Shown here: positions 46,203 to 57,717 of the stretch, piece after piece
Layout: every line of letters starts with the position of its first letter
Numbering within the stretch: position 1 is the first letter of the stretch
From: Macrothele yani
Lineage: Eukaryota; Arthropoda; Arachnida; Araneae; Macrothelidae
Assembly: GCA_039090855.1 (NCBI GenBank)
Contig: CM077016.1
Coordinates: forward strand, 53,307,936-53,371,935
DNA length: 64,000 nt
Direction of reading: 5' to 3'
Position numbers and translations under genes: made by a program
The notes under the pieces: model-generated
What the model saw: only the letters and a program-made list of their open reading frames with translations
Databases searched by the model: none
Told to the model about the DNA's origin: nothing

Positions 46203-47987
46203 AGGATGTTAATCTACAAAAGAAAGCCACTTTAAGGAAAGAATTCTCAGACTGTCTCAAAATTTGTAAAAAAGCCAGTAAAAGTTGCTTATAATTTTGA
46301 TAGAAATGCCATTACTGACCTTAAAAAATTCAAAACCAATGATAAAGTTGTAGCACTGAAAGCAGATAAAAGCAAAGTTTTGGTATTGTTAGAAAAAGAT
46401 AAGTATTACAATAAAATGGAAGCTGAATTGAGCAAGCCTTATTATGAAGAACTCACTGGTAACCCTATTGATCAAACTGTCAAAAATCTTAAGAAATTAA
46501 TCAGCTCTTTAAAAAGTAAAAGTCAGCTAAATGAGCTCTTCAAAAGCTTCTCCAAAATCCAGTCAAGAGTTCCACAGATCTATGGTACAATAAAAATTCA
46601 CAAAGAAGGCCATCTAATAAGACCTATAATAGACACTAGAAAATTCACCACTCTCCAACATTAATTATTATTTACTTATTCACCTCAGAGATATTTTCCC
46701 TTCTCCCTACCTTCTGAAAAATTCCATGCAACTGAAAGGAAAACTAGACAACTTGCCAGAATTAATTCATCCAGTAATGGCAAGCCTGGATATAGTATCT
46801 ATGTATACCAACATTAACCTGGACCTCCTGCTGGAATTCATTGTGGATGACCTGGCAGAAAAAATAGTATTCCATGATCAGAATAGAGAAATACTACTTG
46901 GCATATATGAACTGCTCCTGTTTTCTTTCAAGAATAATTTCTTCCAGTTTGGAAAGAAATATTACGGGCAAACTTCAGGACTTGCAATGGGTTCTCCACT
47001 AGCACCTCTGCTAGCAAATTATTATGTAAGTAAACTAGAGGCAAAAATCCTTATACAACCTTCAATATTTGCTCTCTATGTAAGATACATGGATGATGTC
47101 CTATTTATAGTAGATACTGTGGACCAATCTCTACCCTCTCAGATTCTGGCAGAATTTAGCTCGCTAGAAAATACCTTGCAATACACCCTGGAACTGGATA
47201 AAGACCATTGCATCAATTTCCTTGATTTAAATTTGACCTCAAGAGAGGGGAGAATATTCACTCAGCTGTTTAGAAACCCCACTAACACAGGGAAGATGTT
47301 AGACTTCTGCTCATTCCACCCTGATTATATTAAATCGAATACGGCGAGGCAATTTTTAGAAAAAATTGAAGTCCTGGTCTCTTCAGATACTCAAAAGATC
47401 TTCACAGAGAAGAATTAAAAGAAATATTGGCAGAAAACAATTACCCCTCCCCATATGTTGAGAAATTATTTAGACAAGTGCCAAAAAAGAAACAGGAAAT
47501 AAACAACTTCAAATTCACCAGCAAAATTACGTACCACAAGGGACTTTTCGAGAAACTGAGGAGGATCGGAGCAAAATATAATATCAGGCTTGCTTCAAAT
47601 CTAAATAACAAATTAAAGAAATTCCTGCCAGCTTTAAAGCAGAAAGAAGTGGACATCTAATTGCAAGAAGGAGTAATATATTGCATCGACTGTAACTGCG
47701 GACTCAGCTATATAGGAAAAACAGGGAGAATTATTAATGTCCTATAAAAGAACGCCAAGCAGCTATTAGGAACATTAGTAACAAGACAGGGCTAGACAGA
47801 CATATATAAGCAAGTGGACACTCCATAAATTGGTACTCAGTAAGAATAATCGCCCACCAATCAAACTTAGTAAAGAGGAATCTAGAAGAAGGGATCAAAA
47901 TAGCAAGAAGAAGAAGTATTACAATTAACTATAATTGCGGTTGGACTCTTTCAACTGAGTGGCAGCAACTACTCCAGGGACGTAGTC
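46203..47987 (+). pseudogene. Penelope-like element 2: RT plus GIY-YIG, lightly broken
   Basis: Open segments: 46203-46300 (N-terminal KKATLRKEFSD), 46380-46664 (VLLEKDKYYNKMEAELSKPY, SRVPQIYGTIKIHKEGHLIR, PIIDTRKF), 46726-47418 (VMASLDIVSMYTNINLDLLL with motif A Asp, SGLAMGSPLAPLLANYYVSK motif B, RYMDDVLFIVD motif C, INFLDLNL), 47427-47660 (connector, ITYHKGLFEKLRRIGAKYNI). The GIY-YIG part follows in shifted frames, with GVIYCIDCNCGLSYIGKTGR and NKTGLDRHI, to about 47965. All RT catalytic Asp residues are intact; four or five frame breaks inactivate it. Confidence 0.88.
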
Positions 47988-48016
47988 CTGATGACGAACT
48001 AGGCTTTAGTTCGAAA
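47988..48016 (+). ncRNA. Hammerhead-like core motif (PLE 2)
   Basis: CTGATGA, one C, stem GAACTA/TAGTTC with a 5-base loop, then GAAA. The same architecture as at 38227-38255, directly after the GIY-YIG remnant. Confidence 0.4.
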
Positions 48017-48217
48017 ATTTGACCACCAACTTTTTTGAATAATAACCTCTATAAGACTTGTAAAAAAGTTAATTCCGCAGTACACTATGAATAGAGGTGC
48101 CATAAATTCATTTACAACTAGGTAAAAAAGAAAATGTTTAAGCTATTAAAGTGGTTTCAATTAATACTTCACTAAGGTAAAGGTAGTATTCTAAAACACA
48201 GCAATTACCTATAACGC

Positions 48218-48406
48218 TTAAATAAATGGAGGAAATGAACAGAATATTCCAAAGATACTCTTCCTATGAACAGTTACTGACACAAAAGTCCTGGATACAT
48301 CATCCAGTTTCAATTCCTCTGTTTTGTCTTGGTAGGTGTACAGCAGATTTTCATACCCATGGCATAACACAAGGAACACAATGATTTTAAGCAAAGTTCT
48401 TTCCAT
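48218..48406 (-). CDS. Small open frame with signal-peptide-like start (weak)
   Basis: 62 codons from an ATG in good context (ATAAATGG). The N-terminus MERTLLKIIVFLVLCHG has a charged start, hydrophobic core and small residue, as in secretory signal peptides. The rest (YENLLYTYQDKTEELKLDD, SRTFVSVTVHRKSIFGI) is unrecognised. A GG|GTATGA donor lies right after the hydrophobic part, so it could be a first exon. Chance is a real alternative. Confidence 0.2.
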   Translation of the reverse strand: MERTLLKIIVFLVLCHGYENLLYTYQDKTEELKLDDVSRTFVSVTVHRKSIFGIFCSFPPFI

Positions 48407-50538
48407 TTATGTTTAGTAGTTTGAGTCACTGTGGAAAATCTCCATCAGATAGGAGAGGTCATCCAATTATATCCTGCCACCATGAGACATGTTTGGACTT
48501 CCAAACCTTCTCATCTCCCCAGAAGGAAGCAGAAAAAAAAAGCTACCATGTAAAAGGCATTCTCTTTTCCATGATGTGGGTTAGATAATAAACAATGTTA
48601 GATGATGGAATCTTTTCATGACTCTTCATTAATGGCATTTCCCTGCTGAACAGATGAGACACATATTCAAGTACTCAGCAGATAGCAACATGATTCAGTC
48701 ACGCCACTGTAATGTAAATTAAGGAAGTTTCTGTAAGTACTATCTGTGATCAACCTGCCTGCTAGTGATGCCCCAAGGAAATAAACTTTTGAGAGTTCTG
48801 ATGTGGTATTTAAGTTTAAAAAGTATAATGACAGGTGAACAAAATTTACATGAGAGAAATGTACGGAAAAATTTATAATTAAATAGATATTATACATTAC
48901 ACAAAATGTTTCCCATATTAGTAATTCAGATCTGAGGCATTCAGCATCCTTGATTTTCAGTTGTTGCATACAAATCTCTCTCTCTCACATTTTCTTTCAA
49001 ATAAGGATTTACACAGGTAGCATTAAGAATTGAGCTTTGGCAATATTCCTCCAAGTTGAAAAAGGACGTATGCTGATTGTTTCTTAAATATATACAAGGA
49101 TTTTCCAAGTGTGAAATGTATAATACTTCAGTGCAGAAACTGTTAGCCATGATACTTCGAATTGCAAAACACTGATGCTTGCTGCAGGAGATGAAGATTG
49201 CAACGTTAAAAGGGGTCACTGATTTTGTTCTGTTCTTCAAAGTATGTTGTTTATATGTTGTACAATCAATTCTTCATGCCCAAGGATTGTAGTTACAGGC
49301 AGACAAGTAAACTCTGATAAACACCAGACCACTTATCTGAACTGTGTGGTGTTAGGTCAGAATGCTATTAGTGAGCTAAACGAGATTCTTGTAAACATTA
49401 TTCTAAACAACTGTTATATTAGCCTGCTCTGTTATGATTTGGTTGTGTTGTAAAGCTACCTGTTAAATCTATAGTTAACATAATTATTGTTTGTTAAATT
49501 CTGGAGTTGTTATTCTACAGCAAGTGTAGAATTGTCTTCAAGTTCCTGAAGTACTGTAGTTAATAAACATCTTTTAAGGACAAACTGCAAGGCTTTTATT
49601 ATCATCATTTTGCTCTAGTATAATAAGTACACCTGGGTAACATGTTAACATATATTATATACAATGTGATTAAAACTAATTCATGAATCATCAGTAGGGG
49701 AATAGACTCTACTGTTACTATTCCACAATATTGTTTTACAATTTTACACATTCAACAGTAGTACCCACATCACATCCTGGTATTTCTCCAGAAATATTAT
49801 TTTACACAGGGAAATATAACAAAGTGTATAAGAACTCATGTTAATATTGATTGCCACAATTTCTGAAGAAACATTAAGCACTCGCTTATATCAAGCATAT
49901 TTAGACTATGGAAAGTACTTGCAAAAAACCAGCCCAATCCAAACTCATTTGTTGCTACTGCAATCTCCTCTCAACAGGGTGGCAGAGTGCAAAAATTTGA
50001 GGGGGAAAGGGAGGCAATGGTCAGACAATTTATTATTTTAAGGCCTGTCATTTTCAGAGAGAAATTAGTTTCCCTTGAAAATTTTGGGAGTACAATACTT
50101 TCTACTTCTCACATTCCTCTTGTCAATATACTTGAGATACGCTGCTCAATTCTTATGAGCTGTATATGTATGGGTAATAGATATATCCACTTTCAGATTT
50201 CACAGGAACTTTCATGTCACTCTTCGAAGATGTTACACCCTTCGGTTTGACAGTATGAACTAAGGTTTGTAGTATTACACACCACTGTTATGCAAGATCA
50301 TCTATGATGCTCAATGGTCACTTGAACTAGGTATTTGAATCCCATTAACTTCCCCTTGTAAAATCACATGGAAAATATTTTTTTCCACAGGATTTTGTGT
50401 CTGTAAATGAAATGCAGATGCAAAACATATGATAGTACATGAAAATGCTTTTTTGTCCTGTTACATACTTTTATATATATATGAACAAGTTCACAAGTTC
50501 TGGTCCACGTGAGAAATCACACAACTAGAAATCACTTT

Positions 50539-50586
50539 CAAAATGCGGTTTGAAAATCACCATTTAGATTTTCAAACCACATTTTG
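50539..50586. repeat. 20-bp hairpin
   Basis: CAAAATGCGGTTTGAAAATC (50539-50558) and its complement (50567-50586) with one mismatch and an 8-base loop. Confidence 0.8.
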
Positions 50587-51657
50587 TTTACTGTTTGTTC
50601 TCTTTTATCAATTTCTAACCCATAAAGTTGACATTGGTAAAATGCATAACTAATATAAGCAAACAGCACGAACGAGTTTATGTTGTGACTATACTCACTG
50701 AGATGGTGGCTACATTTAGTTTATCGGGTATTGGATAAGCAGGACAGGTGAATCAAGTTTTGATGTCTGAAAATTATAATCTTGTGTAATGAGTGAACTA
50801 CCAAAATATTACATCTTGACACAGATAGTACACTTCATCTGCATGCCTTATGATTGACATTAATTAATTATAATTTGTTAAAACAAATTTGCCTCTATTT
50901 CCTATCACTATTCCTACGAGTATCACACTTTTAAGTCTAGTTTGCGAGAATTCAAAAACAGTACTCTGTTAATTCCTAAAACAGAATGCTATGAATTTCC
51001 GTATGCTTGGGATATCAAAAAGTGCAATGCTTCTCAAGAGTGATAATTTCTCTGCAACTGCATGGAATCCCTTCCCGCTTTATTCCATGAAGTTACATCA
51101 CAAAACAAGCAGGAGGTTGTCCTTAAATAGTGACTCCATCTAAGTTCTCTAAATGTGCTCCATCTACCTTAACACTCACACTGATTACCAAAGTAAAGGC
51201 ATGAAACAATCAAAATTACAAAACAAAACTTTTGAACTGTAACAATATGACAACCATACCCAGAATTTAAAAGTATATTATGCATTATTTTGCAAAATCA
51301 TATCATGGCATAACTTTTATTAATTATATCATGATTGCTTTTTCACTTTCCCTATTTGTAACCCACTTCAACTTTGCCTTTAAACCCAAACAACACTTAA
51401 CTAAAAAGTATCAACAATACAGAAGGAAAATGGATCATGGATTAGGTAATAACTCAGATATCGGACCCATCACCTCCCTTTGGGAATATCCACTTGAGCA
51501 GGTTCATCTACATTAAAAGATGGAGAAACATCAATGCATAACAAAAACTTTTAATTAGTGTAGATAAAAAAGCCATCTTTTTACATGATGATCAGAAGGA
51601 TTGAACACATATCTGTACTGAATTGTAACAAAGCATAATTTAATACTTTAATACTAA

Positions 51658-52552
51658 GTGCAGATATATATCGTACAAGATCTTTCGAAATTGCAGAGCA
51701 TTTGGCCTCACCAAAAAGAATTCATTAACAATTTTGCAAAAGAACTTTCAGGCCAATACTCAACAATACAGTTTACCATTGAACATGAAGAAAATTGTGA
51801 ACTACAATTCCTAGATTTCCTAATCAAGCATCACAAAGACAGCAAAATTACTTTGAAAGTATACAGAAAACCCATGGCTATTCCGATCATCATTCCTAAA
51901 AACTCTACACACCCTATACAGCATAAGCACACTGCCTTAAGATTCCTCATTAAACAAGCATTCATGCACAGCACCACTCTCAAGGACAGAAACCAAAAAC
52001 TACAACTAATACGTAAAACTGCTAAGGACAATGGATATATTAAACAAGATGTAGATAAACATGTAAGAAGATGCTTACAACGTAACTCCATCACCCTCAC
52101 CACAGAACAGAATGACATCAAATATAGTGGTTCTATGTTGTTCCACCCAGCACTTACATTCTCAAGAATGCACTCAGAAAACAAAACTTGTAATTTGGTG
52201 ACAAAACTACTAACCTATTCTCGCTTGTTAAACAAGACAAGCATGTGTGTACAGTATTCCGCTTAAACACTGCAACAACAAAAATGAGGGCTTGATATAC
52301 ATCGGATCAACTTCACGAACTTTAAAAATGAGGATACTTGAACATAAATACAACATTATGACCCATTCCAATTCCACCTCACTATCCCGTCTAGTCAATA
52401 AAGGCACACACTATCCAGACTGGGCACAAAGCAAGATCTTAGCAACCTCGAACACAAGAAGATCTCTATTGTATGCTGAAAGTCTATTTATCCTCTCTCA
52501 CAAACCCAAATGCTGCAATGACAACCCTCCAATTTGTATCCATCCAAAGTGA
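51658..52552 (+). pseudogene. PLE 3 RT C-terminus plus GIY-YIG domain
   Basis: First frame (to 52266): FTIEHEENCELQFLDFLIKH, then KVYRKPMAIPIIIPKNSTHP and ALRFLIKQAFMHSTTLKDRN, the C-terminal part of a PLE reverse transcriptase; fingers and palm are missing by 5' truncation. A one-base shift near 52250 leads to IPLKHCNNKNEGLIYIGSTS and RTLKMRILEHKYNIM, ending YAESLFILSHKPKCCNDNPP (stop at 52552), the GIY-YIG endonuclease. Only this one frame break is seen, so the copy is relatively young. The first codons fall inside the inverted end repeat, so the start is artificial. Confidence 0.85.
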
Positions 52553-52819
52553 CTACCACTAGTTGAGAAGTAATGGCATCCTCAAATCTAACCAAAAACT
52601 GTGCTTAAAAATATGACCTAATCACAATACAATCATTACGACTTTAATCACATGCCAAAAAACGCACATGCTATGCATCTCCTAAATATCACATGCACGT
52701 GTGTCTATCACGTCTAACTATTTGTAATATCATGCGACATTAGTGTTTAATTCTTTATGTTTTTTTAATCAGTGTTTTGTTCCTGTTCCAGTAATTTTCT
52801 CATTGATGTAAGATGTACT

Positions 52820-52850
52820 TGATGATGAAAATGCTCTGCAATTTCAAACA
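52820..52850 (+). ncRNA. Hammerhead-like core motif (PLE 3, degenerate)
   Basis: TTGATGA, T, GAAA...TTTC, then AAAC. The inverted copy at about 51680-51700 preserves the TTTC-GAAAG version, showing the ancestral motif was CTGATGA-N-stem-GAAA. Confidence 0.35.
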
Positions 52851-53019
52851 AAAGATCTTGTACGATATATATCTACACTTAGTATTAAAGTATTAAATTA
52901 TGCTTTGTTATAAATGAGTATAGATGTGTTCAGTCCTTCTGATCATTGTGTAAAAAGATGGCTTTTTTATCTAAACTAATTATACTATGCACAATAATTC
53001 CATCCACATAACAAAAACT

Positions 53020-53259
53020 GCTCAAAACAGTTATGGACATTAAAAAAACAAACAAAAAAAAAAAACAGGTCAACTGCACATAAACGTGAACAACCGCATG
53101 TGCTCAATTATGGACAAAATGGATGCAGAACATAAAACAGACATGAAATGATCAGACAAAAGGTTTAGCATGGCACTTTTGGCATTCAAATGAGAGAACG
53201 TCTTATTGACTCAGAAGGAATACAAAGTACACAAAGCTTACTTTGGTCACTCAGTGCAT
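53020..53259. other. Short AT-rich gap
   Basis: Mostly A-rich; nothing recognised. Confidence 0.3.
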
Positions 53260-54000
53260 TATGGCAGCTCTTTGGTTCACAACTGTTTCACATCTCTGAG
53301 AAATACTGCAGATGAAACAATTTAGTTTGCTGTGGGGTAGTGCTACCTACAAATAAGGCAAGTAGTTACAAAGTTCTGAAAGTGTTGCAGGGTTTGGGTA
53401 ATGGCCTGTGCAAGCTTATTTGCAGTACATTCCACACATACTTAATGGGATTAGGGTTGGGAGATCTTGGAGATCAAGGTAAATTTGGAAACCATGATCT
53501 TCAAGCTTGTAAAACATGATGTGATTTTGCTGAAGCTGTGGATTATCATCCACAAAGTGAAACCTATTACACTGCGGAAAAGTCTCAGTACTTCTGATGG
53601 TAGTCTCGGTACACTAGTGCTCAAGTACCCCTGGCAAACATACTGATCTCAACGTCCATCAAAGCAGATCTCTCCTCCTATGAAAACTGAGCTGCAGCAG
53701 AATGGACACATAAATTGACACAAATGCTGACTGCCACGTGTTCACCAGACATGAAATCACTGGCTATTAGAAAGTATGCCAAATCAGGATTCATCGCAGA
53801 GCAAAATGTTTTGCCACTCATCCTAAAGTAACGTTTTGTTGCAGCCACTTACATCTTTCATGTTGAGAAGCTGCATACAGTGGTATTTGGTTCAATGGAT
53901 ACACTGACCAGACCTTTCTGATGTAGTTGATTATGAACACACCTGTGGCACTTCTCAGAGAATCTCAGATGTGGCAACTGGATATTGAGGGGTTCCTACA
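53260..54000 (-). pseudogene. Strongly decayed Tc1-like transposase
   Basis: On the minus strand, scattered remnants appear in several frames: a RFxMxSGK-type stretch and a DESRF-like site near 53800, an FVDDN-like remnant near 53560, and SPRSPNPNPIKYVWNVLQIS near 53440-53500, matching SPRSPDLNPIEHVWN with Glu replaced by Lys. No open frame of any length remains. Oldest of the Tc1 copies here; ends not found. Confidence 0.6.
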
Positions 54001-54236
54001 AACATTTATTATGAGATACTGTTCTCGCCAGGCTATAGATATTCTCTCAGATGACCACTTCTCAATTCTGTGCTATTAACTTCTGACAATGAGCATGAAA
54101 TACATGAAGAATAGTAAACAACAAATGACAAATGCCTGTCTGAACCTGGATTGATGTATTCCAATGGACTACTGTGTTTTCTAGTCATCATATACCTTTT
54201 CTGCACAGGTAACAGTCTGATAGTAGCTTTTACATA

Positions 54237-55651
54237 GACTGACGGAAAAAAAAATCCCAACACCACAAAAAAATAGTTGTAGAGAAATGAAATGGCGGCA
54301 ATATATTTGTATAGGTAACATATTTAATCGATTAAGGTTTCAAGATCACAGCTTAATGTAAGCGCGAGAAGAGCCAGTTTACATGTGAAATGCTGGTACA
54401 TTAATAACCGGTGTAACCGCCAGAATGTTGAATGCAAGCATGCAAACGTTCATGCATTGTGTCGTACAGGTGCTGGATGTCAGTTTGTGGGAAGGAGTTC
54501 CATGCCTGTTGCACTTGGTCGGTCAATACAGGGACAGTTAATGCTGCTTGGGGGCGACGCTGGTGTTGTCGTCCAATGATGTCCCATACGTGCTCGATTA
54601 GTGAAAGATCTGGTGATCTAGCAGGCCACGGCAACATGTCGACACTCTGTACAGCATGTTGGGTTACAACAGCGGTATGCGGGCGAGCGTTATCCTGTTG
54701 GAAAACATCCCCTGTAATGCTGTTCGTGAATGGCAGCACAACAGGTGGAATCACCAGACCGACGTACAACTGTGCCGTCAGGGTGCGTGGGATAACCACG
54801 AGAGTGCTCCTGCTGTCATAGGAAATTGCTCTCCAGACCATAACTCCAAGTGTAGATCCAGTGTGTCTCGGCCGCAGACAGGTTGGTTGCAGGCGCTCAC
54901 CTGGCCTCCTTCTAACCAACACATGGCCATCACTGGCACCCAGGCAGAACCGGCTTTCATCAGAAAACACAACAGATCTCCACTCAGTCCTCCAATGAGC
55001 TCTAGCTTGACACCACTGACGTTCGCAAACGGCAGTGGTTTGGAGTAAGTGGAATACACGCTACAGGGCGTCTGGCTCGGAGCTGTCCTTCAAGTAACCG
55101 ATTTGTAACAGTTCGTTGTGTCACTGTGGTGGCAACTGCAGCTCGAATTGCTGCCACAGAAGCAGTACGATGCGCCACGGCGGTCTTCCCTCTCAGTAGT
55201 GCCCCGTGGCCGGCCGGAACATTGTCTTCTTGAGGCAGTACCTTCCCTTGACCACCGCTGCCAACAATCATGCACAGTGGCTACATTCCTGCCAAGTTGT
55301 CCTGCAATATTGCGGAAAGAAAATCCACCTTCTCGTAGCCCTATTACACGACCTCGTTCAAACTCCGTGAGCTGTTGATAATGGCTTCTTCGTCTTCTTA
55401 AAGGCATTCTTGACTAACATCAACACATTACATCAAATCTCAGCGATAACTAACGCTCACGAACGTTACAGCGCGTATTTACAGCAAACCTGCTTTGCAT
55501 GTTCCGAGGGACGCTACTAGCGCCACACGTATGCGCCGAGCGCGAAATTTGCATAGACGTCATCTTACAGATGTACTCTCACCGCCTACCAACTGTCGTT
55601 TATCTAACACAGTCGCTTCTTGGTGTTGGGATTTTTTTTTCCCCGTCAGTG
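54237..55651 (-). mobile_element. Tc1-like transposon, 1.4 kb, best preserved
   Basis: Ends start GACTGACGG / CACTGACGG and run into an A-run and ATCCCAACACCA; TA flanks at 54235-54236 and 55652-55653. Transposase inside on the minus strand with long open segments. Higher GC than the surroundings. Confidence 0.9.
54401..55407 (-). pseudogene. Tc1-like transposase, two frameshifts only
   Basis: Starts at 55407: MPLRRRRSHYQQLTEFERGR, VIGLREGGFSFRNIAGQLGR (first HTH), GRPRGTTEREDRR. After one shift: AAVATTVTQRTVTNRLLEGQ, LRARRPVACIPLTPNHCR. After a second near 55010: RQWCQARAHWRTEWRSVVFS, DESRFCLG (first Asp), GDVFQQDNARPHTAVVTQHA (second Asp), WPARSPDLSLIEHVWDIIGR (Glu). Stop at 54401. The DD34E triad and both HTHs are intact, so only two small indels separate it from a full-length frame. 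About 335 residues, as expected. Confidence 0.9.
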
Positions 55652-55768
55652 TAGATGTTACATACAACATTAAGATACATCTTAACACACTCTACTACTT
55701 CGAAGTATAGTTATCCCTTGCACATCTACCTGCAGTTTCAATGCTCTGCACAGCACACAATATCTATA

Positions 55769-56169
55769 CTGTAACAACAGATTTAGGGCAACTTTCCATT
55801 CTCTGGTTTTTGCTCCATATTTCACATTTCCAGCACGTGAGACAGCCGTGGACATAGTGTCGCATGTTTCGTAGAGGTAGCATGGGGGCTCTTTAACTTT
55901 TTCAGCTGAAGTCATTCACATTTGTTACTTTCTACTCTTGGTTATTCTGGAGACTTCATGTCGTAATTTGCATGTATTTCTTCAGCCTCCAGGATGACCA
56001 AGAATAGAAAGTAACAAAAGTGAATGACTTCAGCTGAAAAAGTTAAAGAGCCCCCATGTTACCTCTACGAAACGTGCGACACTATGTCCACGGTTGTCGC
56101 ACGTGCTGAAACGTGAAATATGGAGCAAAAACCAGAGAACGTTAAGTTGCCCTAAATCTGTTATTACAG
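55769..56169. mobile_element. Palindrome, foldback family D (copy 2)
   Basis: Arms of about 180 bp around a short spacer (about 55945-55990). Shares with the palindrome at 22492-23622 the blocks CACATTTCCAGCACGTGAG, TGTCGCATG, AGAGGTAGCATGGGGGCT and GAAGTCATTCAC, plus a GGGCAACTT-type edge. A deletion derivative of, or shorter relative to, the 1.1-kb copy. No clear target duplication. Confidence 0.8.
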
Positions 56170-56699
56170 TTTTACACGTTAAGTTAAACCTTGGGTGTTG
56201 GACAGGTGTCCAATATATAAGGTAATCTGAAGGCATCTATACTGTGTGTTCAAATGAGTTAAACTGACTGCTCTCTGAACTCAAGCATTAATATTTCACT
56301 GAACGTGAGTAGGTAAAAAAATTTTGAGGGACGTCCTAAGGAGAGCTTGTTTTATGGTAAAAGAATAATGTGCTTTTCTGGGTAAAGGTTAAGTTTTCAT
56401 AACGGGCTTATTATTTTATTATATTCATTTATTCACTCGTGAGAACACCAATAGAAATAATTATGTCATAAATAGTTCATACATAGTAACATTCTAGTGC
56501 CTAATGTAAAATCTCAAGTAAGCAATAAAAAACAACAACTAATATTTAGTTTTAGCTTTTCTGGTTCTGTGCATCATACTTCTTTCAAAAATAAGTTTAA
56601 TATATTCAGCAGACAACAGTAAAAGGAAATTGTATTTTGTGTGGTAATTGATAGATCAGTTTTTAATACATAGTATATATTACAATATGTCATACAAAC
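56170..56699. other. AT-rich gap, probably intron
   Basis: Nothing recognised; adjoins a minus-strand exon candidate. Confidence 0.35.
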
Positions 56700-56844
56700 C
56701 TGTGTAATCATGCTGGTATAAGCCCCCTTCATATCAGCCTGATCAAGCATTGTGCGATTTCTGTTAGCTGTCCAGTGCGACACAGCAGCAATCCGAGATG
56801 CACATCTTGCCATTTTGAGGTAGTGTTGATGCTCGTCAAGAAAA
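56700..56844 (-). CDS. Candidate host-gene exon
   Basis: 145 bases: acceptor AG at 56845-56846 (pyrimidine tract poor), donor ACACAG|GTTTGT at 56699/56700. Begins with one base of a split codon, then 48 codons: FLDEHQHYLKMARCASRIAA, VSHWTANRNRTMLDQADMKG, AYTSMITQ, ending phase 0. Balanced amino-acid use, with Trp, Cys, His and Met, is unlike random AT-rich translation. An internal ATG (AAAATGG, good context) could also be a start. Compatible in phase with the exon at 24935-25000, 32 kb downstream. Family not recognised. Confidence 0.5.
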
Positions 56845-57179
56845 CTACAATTTTATCACCCACTGGTAAGCTTTTCACATATTTTACAAGTCACAAATGT
56901 GTACATGCAACTGACTAAAATTTAAACTACAAAATATAAGATGATGTGCTTTATTACAAAGTCCTTTTACATAAAAACAACAGTGATTTTTAAGAGCCAG
57001 ATATTAAGATATCCATATGACAGAAGTGTAGTCACAATTAACACTAGGTGCTATCACAAAGTGAGCCACTAACCAACAGAAGTGCAATATATTAAGGTAC
57101 CAAACAAGAAATTAATTTTGAGAAAATTCATAACATTAACATGTGCATACATACAAGAAATATGATCTTTTTTGTTGTT
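56845..57179. other. AT-rich gap
   Basis: Nothing recognised. Confidence 0.35.
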
Positions 57180-57346
57180 TCTTTTGCTTGGGGGTTTAAC
57201 ACCCACCAAGAACAACTCGATGGGCTATAATCATGTGCCTATCCCTAATTTAGAGCCACTGACTCTATGGAAGGGATACAACCAATGCCGTAAGACAAAC
57301 GCAACATCCATGCCACACTGGGATTTGAACCCGGACCCATCTCGGA

Positions 57347-57717
57347 TGTCAAAATGTCATCAGGCAATGTGCTTGGTAAGTTAAAATATGCACCGGATAA
57401 GTTCAAATAGTGAGATTAAAATACCATCAAGGCACGTTAAAAATTTATTCATAAAATACACAAGCGTTTTCAAAACAGCTGATCTGTGTCATCTACAATG
57501 TAGCATATCCGAACTAAAGACCTCATTAGGAGGTATCTACTACATCAAGTGTGTATCTCGCTGGTCACCCAGCCACCACAGAGTTATGTGAAGTGCCATT
57601 TTTACCTTTTTAAGTATCACACCTGATGATGAAATCTCCTGATGATTTCAAAAGCGCTTGTGTATTTATACGAATAAATTTGTAACGTGCCTAGGGGGTA
57701 TTTTAATCCCACTATTT
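57347..57717 (+). mobile_element. PLE fragment inside the SINE
   Basis: Inverted ends of about 74 bp (57405-57478 and 57646-57717) surround a short core encoding SLGGIYYIKC, the start of a GIY-YIG domain (about 57523-57552), and a hammerhead-like motif at 57623-57653. Architecture matches PLE 3 at small scale. Confidence 0.65.
57623..57653 (+). ncRNA. Hammerhead-like core motif (SINE-inserted PLE)
   Basis: CTGATGA, T, stem GAAATC/GATTTC, then AAAA where the core expects GAAA. Likely inactive variant. Confidence 0.3.

Larger units (their letters stand above)
48061..51536. other. Quiet 3.5-kb AT-rich stretch
   Basis: No transposon or conserved protein recognised. It holds a small signal-peptide-like frame (48218-48406), a short (CT)n near 48976-48986, and a hairpin at 50539-50586. 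Could be intronic. Confidence 0.4.
51549..52985 (+). mobile_element. Penelope-like element 3, compact, with inverted end copies
   Basis: About 150 bp at the left (51549-51700) is the reverse complement of the right end (52833-52985), through blocks such as AAAAAAGCCATCTTTTTACA and AAAGCATAATTTAATACTTT. PLEs commonly carry an inverted partial end copy on the 5' side. A 13-bp direct repeat CATAACAAAAACT flanks it (51537-51549 and 53007-53019) and may be the target duplication, though 22 bases separate it from the right end. Confidence 0.8.
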
